Assembly: GCF_026914265.1 (NCBI RefSeq)
Contig: NC_069136.1
Location: 28,549,201 to 28,613,200 of the forward strand
Origin: Mya arenaria
Lineage: Eukaryota > Mollusca > Bivalvia > Myida > Myidae
Direction: 5' to 3'
Length of the DNA stretch: 64,000 bases
Below the pieces are notes generated by a model, which worked only from the letters and a program-made list of their open reading frames with translations, was not told where the DNA came from and made no database searches. Positions within the stretch are counted from its first letter, which is position 1. Every line of letters starts with the position of its first letter. Shown here piece by piece: positions 1 to 11,500 of this stretch. The translations under genes and the position numbers were made by a program.

Positions 1-190
1 ACCCTGAATCATTTTTCGCCTTTGGTCAGCATTGCAGTCAGCTTGAATCATTCTACGCCTTGGGTCAACAATGCAGTCACCCTGAATCATTCTACGCAGT
101 GGGCCAACATTGCAGTCACCCTGAATCATTCTACGCATTGGGCAAATATTGCAGTCAGCTTGAATCATTCTACGCCTGGGGCCTTTGGCC
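1..190. repeat. 39-bp minisatellite, about 4.6 copies
   Basis: The word TGAATCATTCTACGC recurs with a spacing of 39 bp (near 5, 44, 83, 122 and 161), joined by a GGGTCAACATTGCAGTCA-like segment. The array probably begins left of the window. Confidence 0.9.
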
Positions 191-204
191 AGTAGAGCTA
201 AAAA

Positions 205-256
205 TGAACTGAGATTGAGATTTGACTAAAGCATTTTTGTGATATTTTGGCCTGGT
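205..256. repeat. Fragment of a palindromic MITE end
   Basis: The stretch GAGATTGAGATTTGACTAAA followed by TTTTTGTGATATTTTGGCC resembles the right terminal repeat of the MITE at 42009-42381 (GAGGTTGAGATTTGTCGTTT, then GTGATATTGGGGC). Only one end is present here. Confidence 0.5.
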
Positions 257-679
257 TATCAAACAAGTTCAACTGTGAAATGATACTGTATAATTCAAAA
301 AGTCATAAAACATGTGAACCTGGTATACTTTTTTTTGTTTCAATTTCATTAGTTTTGTTTGATGTTGGTGAACAAAAGATGTTCACTAATTTCAATGTTT
401 ATTTTCACTAGTCAAATATGTATACATGTATAACAGAAAAACATCTTAACAAAATAACACAGTCAAAATATATACTTAATGAATAATGCTAAAATAGTGT
501 AATCAAACTTAGATCTGTAATGCAAAAGTTTTGAAAAATGCTTAAAAATCTGAGAAATTACATTACAACCCCTCTAACATGTATTCTGTGATAATATAAC
601 ACATGCAAATTACTAATTAATATACAAGAAATGGATTTGCTACATTTTACCACTTTACCCTAAGTATAATTTAATAATA
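257..679. other. AT-rich intergenic stretch
   Basis: AT-rich sequence with no open frame, RNA gene or repeat that I can support. Confidence 0.5.
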
Positions 680-1004
680 CAGTCGAACCCCGTTGGCTTG
701 AAGTCCCAGGGACCCGCAAAAATACCTCAAGCCTCGGCAAAATCGAGCCAAGCGGGAATGCTTACCTTTAATATAAGGAAGTCGGTCTTTTACATACAGT
801 TCGAGTCAACTAGGAAATCGAGCCAAGCGGGAATGCTTACCTTCAATATAAAGAAATCGGTCCTTTACATACAGTGCGAGTCAACTAGGAAATCGAGCCA
901 AGCGGGAATGCTTACCTTCAATATAAAGAAATCGGTCCTTTACATACAGTGCGAGTCAACTAGGAAATCGAGCCAAGCGAGTTCGAGCCAACAGGTTTCG
1001 ACCC
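680..1004. mobile_element. pogo/Tigger-like non-autonomous DNA transposon with internal tandem repeat
   Basis: The left end CAGTCGAACCCCGTTGGC is flanked by TA. The right end GGTTTCGACCC, an imperfect inverted copy, is followed by TA. CAGT-type ends with TA target duplications are typical of the pogo branch of Tc1/mariner. Inside, a 75-bp segment (AAATCGAGCCAAGCGGGAAT...) repeats three times with starts at 740, 815 and 890, plus a fourth partial copy at 965. Because 75 is a multiple of three, this makes a spurious 126-codon open frame. No transposase is encoded. Confidence 0.65.
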
Positions 1005-2363
1005 TATTTCAATGCTTCGAATTAGAGATAGTTCATTCAAATACTAGTGCAAATAAAAATCAAAAGAATACTCAATAGCAATAAAAAAACATTATTATAA
1101 TATTATCAAACATGGTACACTCCTCGGACGCCTGTCACTGATGCCAATTAATGATTAAATTGTATCAGCTTGGAAAACGTGTACAATCATAAAGGATGTA
1201 TCTAAGTGCTGGTGTTCTGGTTTAAGCAATTATCAGAGAATTCAGTTATATGGTCACAGTGACATTCAAATGTGCTAGAATCGGGATAAAGCTACATTAC
1301 TACAGAGTTATATCGCTTTTTATCTTAAAACAATTAAAATCTCTAAATATTCAATTAAGAGACTAAATAATTACACCCAACTTTAACTGAGTGTAAAAAT
1401 GTCCTTTATTTTTACATTCAAACATAACTATCAGTATTTTTACATTGGTGTCAAATAAGCAAAGATAAAAAATATTGGGTTGTAAAAAGAGCAACAAAAG
1501 AAAAATAGTTTTTTTTCATAAAATTGAAGATCAGCTTGATATGTGATGTGTTTACATTAATAATTCATAAACTCCTTTATCAAGTTAAAACAAATTAGAA
1601 AGAAATATATGACAACAAGCTTTTATCTGAATCATCAGAAATATATTCATTTAAATTCAGTATATTAAATGAAAACAGAAGAGAAAGAATATGGAATAAT
1701 ATTTCACTTTTATTTAATGTTTTACAATTAAAAAAACATATATATATATTTAGATTTAGCCACAAAAATATCTCTATGGAGTTATAACATTGTGTCATAA
1801 TTATATAATCAAACTGGACAGCCCAAAAATAAACCATTCAAACAGAACTGCAACCCCTAAAGTCTTTTATATCAGCCTTTAATCCTCATTGAACATTAAC
1901 TTATGCCTTTTCCCCGATATTTTTTTCTCATAAAGCAAATGGTAAGTCCATTCTATGACCATATGTCATTTTTAATAGTTTCTGAAAATGTTAAACACTA
2001 AATCTTACATTTAATTCAATTAAATATCACACTTTAAACAATATATGTGTATAAACTGTTATGCCAGTACCTGAAGACAGTAACTAAACTTTGACACGTT
2101 CATCCCATTCAATGGCTGCATGTCATATATTCATCCTTTTTCTGAACTTTTCAACAGCAGTTCGGTCTCACATTCTATTGGACACAATCGCAAAATTTGA
2201 TGTCATTGTTTCCTTTGACCAATATCAGAATGGCAGCACTCGTGGTATAATTTTGCATGATACTTTTAAGGATCAATATACATGTACTTTTTTACTGGTA
2301 TATAGTAGTAATAAGTACAATAGTAGTAACATGCAATATATTTGGTGATGCCCTGTTGCCCAT
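1005..2363. other. AT-rich stretch, probable 3' UTR/flank of the minus-strand LRR gene
   Basis: Very AT-rich with no convincing coding sequence. Lying just past the stop codon of the minus-strand gene, it may include its 3' UTR. An AATAAA on the minus strand overlaps the stop codon itself (2362-2367), and other TTTATT words on the plus strand lie further left. Which is used cannot be told from sequence. Confidence 0.4.
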
Positions 2364-2559
2364 TTATTCTATGGTCTCTTTCCCATAGAGAATATCAGAG
2401 AGAGTATCCTTGCTACTGCGGAAGTCTCTTAGGCACTTTGGAGAGCAGGCGTGGAACATAAACGGCAGATTCTTTATGCCGAATAGCTGAGTGACGGGTC
2501 GGATAATCCTCAGCCCCGGGCCGAACCTAAACCCACTACAGCAGTCACACTGCACTCGG
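2364..2559 (-). CDS. LRR gene terminal coding exon 12 (Cys-rich tail)
   Basis: Residues 562-626, ending TAA. The acceptor is TTCCGTTTCAG. The segment has CDCC near its start, FGPGLRIIRP, then KNLPFMFHACSPKC. The cysteine pairs could bind a metal, but that is inference. AATAAA (minus strand, 2367-2362) overlaps the stop codon. Confidence 0.8.
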
Positions 2560-5500
2560 CTGAAACGGAAGTATAATATTGGTTTGAATATGAACTAATT
2601 GGTTTTCTAACATTCAACATATAGCATGGTAAGCACTGTAACGTTTGAGGTAATTTCACTCTTTATTCAATATAAAAAAATGAACAAGGCCTGCACATAA
2701 AACTTTAATAAAATATGTTATACCTTACATATAAGTGTCCCTTCTTTGTTTATATAGTTGATCGGTCCATATATCACTGTATTTTAATAAAATCCAGTTT
2801 TATGATGTCATCGGTCCATATCAAATTTTTGGCAGGTCCCGACCATCGCCAAATATATTATATAGACCGATGACATCAGAAAACTGGTGAGTGCAACTTG
2901 CAATTTTCACAACGACAAACATATGTCGCAAGTAAAAATTATTTATTTTGTTCGATAAATGACATCAAAAACACTTGAATGGTTATACAGAATGTTCGGT
3001 AAAATATAAGACATATAACACATCACTTAATTCTGACCATATGGCATTATAAGGACCGGCCATGCAGCCCCCGAAGGTGAATTGACCTCAGCTAACGCCT
3101 CTGTCCATATACACTTTTGGTGGCTGATTGGCCGGTCCTTATAATGTCATATGACCCTCAGTGGTGTGTTATATTTCTTAGATATATAATATCATGCATT
3201 ATTTGTTTAAAATAGACAACAATAGAGTCCATACTTTGCAAACAATCTCTGTATACTCTCAGGAAGCATGCCTGGATGCTGGCCAAGGTCAGATTTCGCT
3301 ATTGTTAACAGCGTCATGTCCGCAAGTCGCTAAAACAAAGAAAGAAATGACAAAGTTACTCAGAGTCAACAATTGAGATTATATCACAAAATTGATTAAA
3401 AAATATTAACTTTAACATTACCTTGGCTTTCAACTGTCAATAATCACAAATGTGCTCATTAATAATATCTTTTCTAATGTATGTTTACACAAAAGCAGTC
3501 ACAACTGCCATATCCCCCACCAAATTAAGAACAGTATCAACATTGCCTTACGACAAAGGATATCATTGAAAATAAACAAAGGGCAATAACTCAAAGATAC
3601 TGCTTCCAGAGTTATGGTTTTTGTGCACATAATAATTATATATATATAAAGGTTGAAGTCAACACCTCAAAGTCTTTTTAAGTTATGCTCCGGACAAAAA
3701 TTAAGTATGAAAATGAACAAAGGGCAATTACTAAAACAATGCAATGCACTACTCCTCAATCAGATGTATCTTTACATAAAGTTTGGAGTCAATATCTCAA
3801 AGACTTTGCAAGTTATGCTATGGACTAGATTGCATGGACACACAAACACACACACACACACTAACACTCACACACACGCCTTCCATAACTATATGCTCTT
3901 CGCCTTTCGGCTGGGGATAATTTCCATGCATGAGTAGGACTGATGTAACTTCATTGATATATTTTACTATTGTACTTGGTGAAGTTAGATTAAAAATAAT
4001 TATATAGTTATATATGTAGAGATGGTCAAATTAAATTCAAGGATAATTCAGCATAATGGTGGCCTTTTACCTAAGGAACTCAAAATTGACCAGCGTCATC
4101 ACCTGGGGACTGTTGGACAAATCAAACAATGGTTATCTATCAGACAAGCTTTGTGTGTTCTCCGTTACCACGACTGTGACCTTTGACCTACTGACCTAAA
4201 AATGAATAGGAGTCATTTGCTGGTCATGACTATCCTCAATACCAAGTTTGAGCACCAAACAGATTTCAAGTTATTATTTAGACAAGATTTCATTTACCAA
4301 GCTACTGGCATGTACAAAGGATGAATTATGACCCATTTCTGCTTGGCCTTGCTCAAAATGAAGATGACCACATTTGTAAAGGATATAACAAGAAATGCTC
4401 AAGTTAGAGAGAAGACAAAGTGAATTTTGTCAAATTCTTTTAATTTATGATCTATAATGCATAAATAATGTGATCAGGCTGTTTATTGAAAACAGTTGAG
4501 ATAAAAATATCCCAATTACTATTGCCATTCCATTTGCGAAAGATTGGATGAGAAATTCTCAAATAAGGGGAAGGACAGCCAATGGGAACCATATGTTACT
4601 CCACAGTGAACATTGTGATCTGGCTGTTGATCAAACTTGTTTGAGATTTTTAACCCTATAACATAGTAACCCACTGTAACTCAGGGAAGGAAAGATTGGA
4701 TAAAAATTGGATAACTAATGCTTAAGTTGGAGAGCAGTGGAAATTAAGTTAGTAAAATTTTGACAAATCAAGGGCCAGATCTCAAATTCCAAAGTTAAAA
4801 ACTGCATCTGGCAGTTGATAAAACTTGAGGCAAGATATTACGCTCATTTACATTTTTGGTTAAGATTGGATAAGGAATAATTCAGTCAAGGAACTTGGTC
4901 AAATTCTGACAAATCAAGGGCTATAACTCTGGAGTAAATAGGCTTCAATCAAGATATTATGCCTATAAACATATGCCAATGAACATTGTTACTGATTTTG
5001 GTACAGATAAGAATACAAATTCTAAGAATATGAAGCTGTGACACCACATTGGTTGTCAATGCTGGTATATATGTTTAGACCTTCCAGCCCTTACCTGAGG
5101 TTCATTGTGTGTGTTCTCTTGCCAGAATAGCGGGTGCATGAAGTTGTTTTTCACATTAAGCCTGTCCAGGTCCAGACGCAGGGCACCAGATGGCATGGCG
5201 GATAATTGGTTTCCCTCCATGTTCAACTCACGCAAGGACCTGAGAGGATGGAGATATAAATGAGGGGATATAACAATGGAATGATAATATATTGTCTTCC
5301 ACATTAAGCCTGTCCAGGTCAAAATGCAGGGCACAAGAAAACATCATTAAAAAGTGCTGAAGTATTGCTTCAAATTATTTAATACAAACATTTCCATTTT
5401 CTTTCAGGCTATGTTCAACTGCTTCACTCCTTAATTATGACTCAGGCTTATTAATTTGTAATGTTGCTGTCCGTGTGCAAAAACATTGAATGTCAAGTAA

Positions 5501-8500
5501 TGATTACATGTTTAAAATATACTTACTGCAGTTGGGAGATTTCATTCTGTATGAAGGTGATTCTGTTGTAGGACACATCAAGGAATTCTAAATGCTCCAA
5601 GGTAAACAACCTGAAAATCAGAGATAAACTACATTGTAACAGCTTCATGAAACACAATGTGTGAACAAAAGTGGGACTCCGATCAAAAAAGCTGAATTAG
5701 TACTAAGTTCAGGAAATCTTTGTAATCTCTTTGGTGCGAGGTGGACACCTTTACCGCTAGATCGCAATGACCCTATTTACACTTCATATATAGTCATATT
5801 TCAATACACTGTGTAACATTTAAATGTTCATGACATTCAGTGTATACAAACCCACCTAATGGGTAATGACTGGATCAAACAGAATGAGACAACGAGTGTC
5901 CGGAGGTTTTTGAGACGGTGTATATCTGCCGGCAGGTCAGTCAACGGGTTGTTACGTAGCTTCAGTATCTCCAGCTGAGAAATCTCTAGCACGGGGGCTG
6001 GGAATGTCTGAAATATACACCAGTCACAGTGATAAACTAAAACATTGCTCATTGATCATTTTCAGGCATTAATTTTAATATATAAACTTTTTGCAATCAA
6101 AAGGGTTGGTATGTTTATTTAACAATTTTAGTAACTAAAACACATTTCACATTTTATTTTTCTTGGCATAGCTTTATATCCTTTCATAATATTTTGACTG
6201 TAACCCAGTTTTTGTTTTTTTTCTCCATTTCATGATATGGTATTCATTCTATGAACTTACGGTGAAGTCATTGAAGGAGAGGTTAAGATACACCAGGTTT
6301 CTGACAAGTGGAGAAATATCTGGCATCTCCGTGATGAAATGGGCCTGCAAACATACATTGTCAATGATAACATGTTTTAAATAATAGTCATACATGTATC
6401 TCCCTGACTTATTTTATACAATGCAATATCTATTTGTATCTTTTTGATGACATTGCAGCTTCGTAAAATATTTTCACATCTGTACAGTATTATATTTACT
6501 GAAAAGTTTCACTTAAAAAGCTGTAAATAGTATACATCATAAGGTGATTTAAAATACCGGTAGCTATTCTTCACACTCTATAATAAGCAAAAATAACTGG
6601 AGTTAAAAAAATATACCTTAAGACTAAGAGCCCTTCCCCCTTGAATGAGTGAGTCGAGAATAGCGACCTCCGAGGGGGTTATCATGCCATCTTCCTGTGA
6701 CCCTGTAAGCATATTAAGGTGACATACAAGATTGATTTTTTTCTGTCTAGACATAAATACTTTCTGAAAGAAGCTTTTCAAAATTGCTTATAATTTCACT
6801 GTGGAATCAAGTAACAGAAACACTGTAAAGATTTTATAACTACAAGCATGTTAATATTTTATAAATCTGCAGTATATTATATAGATGTATTGTAGACAAT
6901 AACACCATTACCATTCCTTGAGGGTGACCAGTACTAAACATTGACACACATCCAGGCAGACGTCAAACACAGGGCCATGTCTATAAAAGTTACCATTCCT
7001 TGAGGATGGCCAGTACTAAACATTGACACACATCCAGGCAGACACCAAACACAGGGCCATGTCAATAAAGTTACCATTCCTTGAGAATGACCAGTACTAA
7101 ACATTGACACACATCCAGGCAGACACCAAACACAGGGCCATGTCAATAAAGTTACCATTCCTTGAGAATGACCAGTACTAAACATTGACACACATCCAGG
7201 CAGACACCAAACACACGGCCATGTCAATAAAAGTTACCATTCCTTAACGATGACCAGTACTAAACATTGACACACACCCAGGCAGACACCAAACACACGG
7301 CCATGTCAATAAAAGTTACCATTCCTTAACGATGACCAGTACTAAACATTGACACACATCCAGGCAGACACCAAACACAGGGCCATGTCTATAAAAGTTA
7401 TGGTTAAGCAAACCAACAAACCCCCTTACTGAAAGGTGACTGGCTGCGCCCGGAGCCCTGGAAGTACTTGGTTCTGGCTGAGTGGAACATGGCATCTGAG
7501 GCTGGCAGCTCCGTCTCTCTGGAAAAAAGTTATTAAATGTTAAAACCTTCCTTGTTTTGTTAGTTCTTTGATATTTGGCTAGTTCTGAACTGCACTGCTA
7601 GCCATTTAAATTATGAACAGGTACACTTAATTTGCACAAATAATGTTTCTTGTATTTGAATATATTTGCTTCTTAAACTGGTGAATACATGTGTAGTACT
7701 TTACAAGGCAGTGCAAGTGTGCAACACTTGGTCCATGGTTATGTTACAATGTATGCAGGATCTTTTTATTTTAAACTTTTACCATTGAACATGATGGAAA
7801 CTATCACACACTAGAATGCTGAACGCTGTGAAACAATCATTCCATTTGAACTATTTAACAGGTTAAGTTTCACTGGGAATTATAAACAATATTCCAATTA
7901 ACGTTTTATAATTGCAACAAGTGAAAAACATGGGGGAACAATAACAATGAGGTTGAGTGAAGAACATGGGGGACAATAACAATGAGGTTAAGTGAAGAAC
8001 ATGGGGGAGCAATAACAATGAGGCTCAGTGAAGAACATGGGGGACAATAACAATGAGGTTGAGTGAAGAACATGGGGGAGCAATAACAATGAGGTTGAGT
8101 GAAGAACATGGGGAACAATAACAATGAGATTCAGTATAGAACATGGGGAAACAATAACAATGAGGTTCAGTGAAAAACATGGGGGGACAATAAATATGAG
8201 ATTCAGTATAGAACATGGGGAAACAATAACAATGAGGTTCAGGGACGAACATGGGGGAGCAATAACAATGAGGCTCAGTGAAGAACATGGGGGAGCAATA
8301 ACAATGAGGTTGAGTGAAGAACATGGGGAACAATAACAATGAGATTCAGTATAGAACATCGGGAAACAATAACAATGAGGTTCAGTCAAGAACATGGGGG
8401 AACAATAACAATGAGATTCAGTATAGAACATGGGGAACAATAACAATGAGATTCAGTATAGAACATGGGGAAACAATAACAATGAGGCTCAGTGAAGAAC

Positions 8501-11500
8501 ATGGGGGAGCAATAACAATGAGGCTCAGTGAAGAACATGGGGAACAATAACAATGAGATTCAGTATAGAACATGGGGAAACAATAACAATGAGGTTGAGT
8601 GAAGAACATGGGGGAGCAATAACAATGAGGCTCAGTGAAGAACATGGGGAACAATAACAATGAGATTCAGTATAGAACATGGGGGAGCAATAACAATGAG
8701 GCTCAGTGAAGAACATGGGGGAGCAATAACAATGAGGTTGAGTGAAGAACATGGGGAACAATAACAATGAGGCTCAGTGAAGAACATGGGGAACAATAAC
8801 AATGAGATTCAGTATAGAACATGGGGAAACAATAACAATGAGGTTGAGTGAAGAACATGGGGGAGCAATAACAATGAGGCTCAGTGAAGAACATGGGGAA
8901 CAATAACAATGAGATTCAGTATAGAACATGGGGGAGCAATAACAATGAGGCTCAGTGAAGAACATGGGGGAGCAATAACAATGAGGTTGAGTGAAGAACA
9001 TGGGGAACAATAACAATGAGATTCAGTATAGAACATGGGGGAGCAATAACAATGAGGCTCAGTGAAGAACATGGGGGAGCAATAACAATGAGGTTGAGTG
9101 AAGAACATGGGGAACAATAACAATGAGATTCAGTATAGAACATCGGGAAACAATAACAATGAGGTTCAGTCAAGAACATGGGGGAACAATAACAATGAGG
9201 TTCAGTGAAGAACATGGGGGACAATAACAATGAGGTTCAGTGAAGAACATGGGGGACAATAACAATGAGGTTCAGTGAAGAACATGGGGGACAATAACAA
9301 TGAGGTTCAGTGAAGAACATGGGGGAACAATAACAATGAGGTTCAGTGAAGAACATGGGGGACAATAACAATGAGGCTCAGTGAAGAACATGGGGGACAA
9401 TAACAATGAGGCTCAGTGAAGAACATGGGGGACAATAACAATGAGGCTCAGTGAAGAACATGGGGGACAATAACAATGAGATTCAGTATAGAACATGGGG
9501 AAACAATAACAATGAGGTTCAGTGAAGAACATGGGGGACAATAACAATGAGGCTCAGTGAAGAACATGGGGGACAATAACAATGAGGTTCAGTGAAGAAC
9601 ATGGGGGAACAATAACAATGAGATTCAGTGAAGAACATGGGGGAACAATAACAATGAGGTTCAGTGAAGAACATGGGGGAACAATAACAATGAGGTTCAG
9701 TGAAGAACATGGGGGACAATAACAAGGAGGTTCAGTGAATAACTCATCAAACACATAACAGACATGGTGGAAACAAACTGGTTGGGAGGCTTACTGTATC
9801 ACTTCCTTTAACATCACTTTCTGCCGGGATCTGCACATGCATTTTTCACATTTACAAACTGAATTCACATTACACAAGAATCAATAAAGCAAATTGTACT
9901 TCAAGCATTGATGACACTACAAGAATACCTGGAGTTTTCATAAAATTCTTATCTGGAAATTACTATTCCATTTCAAATTTAAACTTTACATGTACATGCC
10001 AGGTCAATGTCTTGCGTTGAGTACAAATACTAAAATAAACACTTACATGTAGTATTCAATTGTGTTCCTTTTTATATTATACTTTCTCTAGGCCTAAGTG
10101 CAGCTGTTTGTGTTCCTAAGTCTGCAAATTGCATAAGAATGCAACAGTTGCCTCGATATTTTCACATGAATTAAACACCAGAGGTAGCTTACTTACTGTT
10201 TGACAACCTGGTTCTGACTGGTTATCTCCACGGTATCATCCTCAACAAGGATAATCTCTGTGTGGGGGGCCTGGCCAACCTGTAAGAGATAAATAAAATT
10301 CAATGCAAAGGACTATTCACCTTTTATTCTGCATAATGGCGCTCATGCATAACATGCGTGATGACTGCTTCTAAAAGAAGTACAAAAATAAACTCTGCAA
10401 AGAAACTAAAATTGTTGTTTTGAATTAGAAGACATTTAATTAAGTAAACAAATTAAAAAAAGGTTCTAAAAACACAAATTGTTGACAGAAAAGCACACTG
10501 TAGTAATTTTAAATGAATCATGAAGAAAGTACAATCATGATAAAAATATTACAATATTATTCCGATTATAAAGATCAAATGAAATAATCACTTCACCATT
10601 ACTCATAATTCCCAATAAGTTTTGGTGAACTGTCCAAAATACGAAAGTTACTGACCAGCTAGGGGTTTAAGAAAGGTGCTTTTTAAAAAAAAAATGAATT
10701 GACCTTAGTCATTTTAATCGTCTGTTCTGGACCTGTGTCCTTTCTCATTGAGAACCTTGAATATTATACAATTTTTAGTATAAATGTGCTTTTTTATAGC
10801 TGTATAGCAAATATAAAGCTATAAAATATAAATATACTCACAGTTTGCCCGGGTGTGTATTTGGGCAGGGCCCGAATGACGGATTTCACCTCCGTGTTCA
10901 TGATGCTGCGCACATGTAACTTGATCATCGATGCCATCTCAATCAGCAGCTGTCTCTGAGGAATTCTAGGTTCTGCAGCAGGGATCTCCTGACCTATACA
11001 ATTGTATCCAGGTAAAATGTGAATTAAACCAATACATGCAATACTCCAGTGTTTGATATTAACACAAGCCCGCAAGCCCATCACTGGTATAATTGTTTTC
11101 GGGCTTGTTTAAATTCTTGATTTTATATAACAGTGCTTGTTGACAATTTTGGAAGCCAAAAGCACTTAAAAAAAGTATAAGAAGTTGGGCTTGTTTACCC
11201 AAAAGTCGAATTTCCATGACTGAATGTTAACAAGTAGAATACGCAAGCCTGTATAACAGTGAAGAATTAGTAGTATACATGTACTGAAAATTACAGATAC
11301 ATCAAGGCCCCAAAAGCACATTCATTACTTCAATGCTCACCAGGTATGCTGCAATCACTTAAAAAGGTATTGCAGTTTATTTGATTTTATAAATATATAC
11401 TAAGTTTCAAAAAAATACATTAAAAAATATTTGGCATTATACATGTATCTCCTGGATAATTCATCTTTTATTATTGGTATTAAAATATGAAAAAGCTAAA

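Noticed and set aside
698-1078. 126-codon frame with three 25-residue repeats
   Set aside because: It is the 75-bp internal tandem repeat of a pogo-like MITE, which keeps frame by virtue of its length.
7906-9754. Many overlapping minus-strand frames of 66-152 codons
   Set aside because: They arise from the 35-37-bp intronic minisatellite, in all three frames, inside an intron of the LRR gene.
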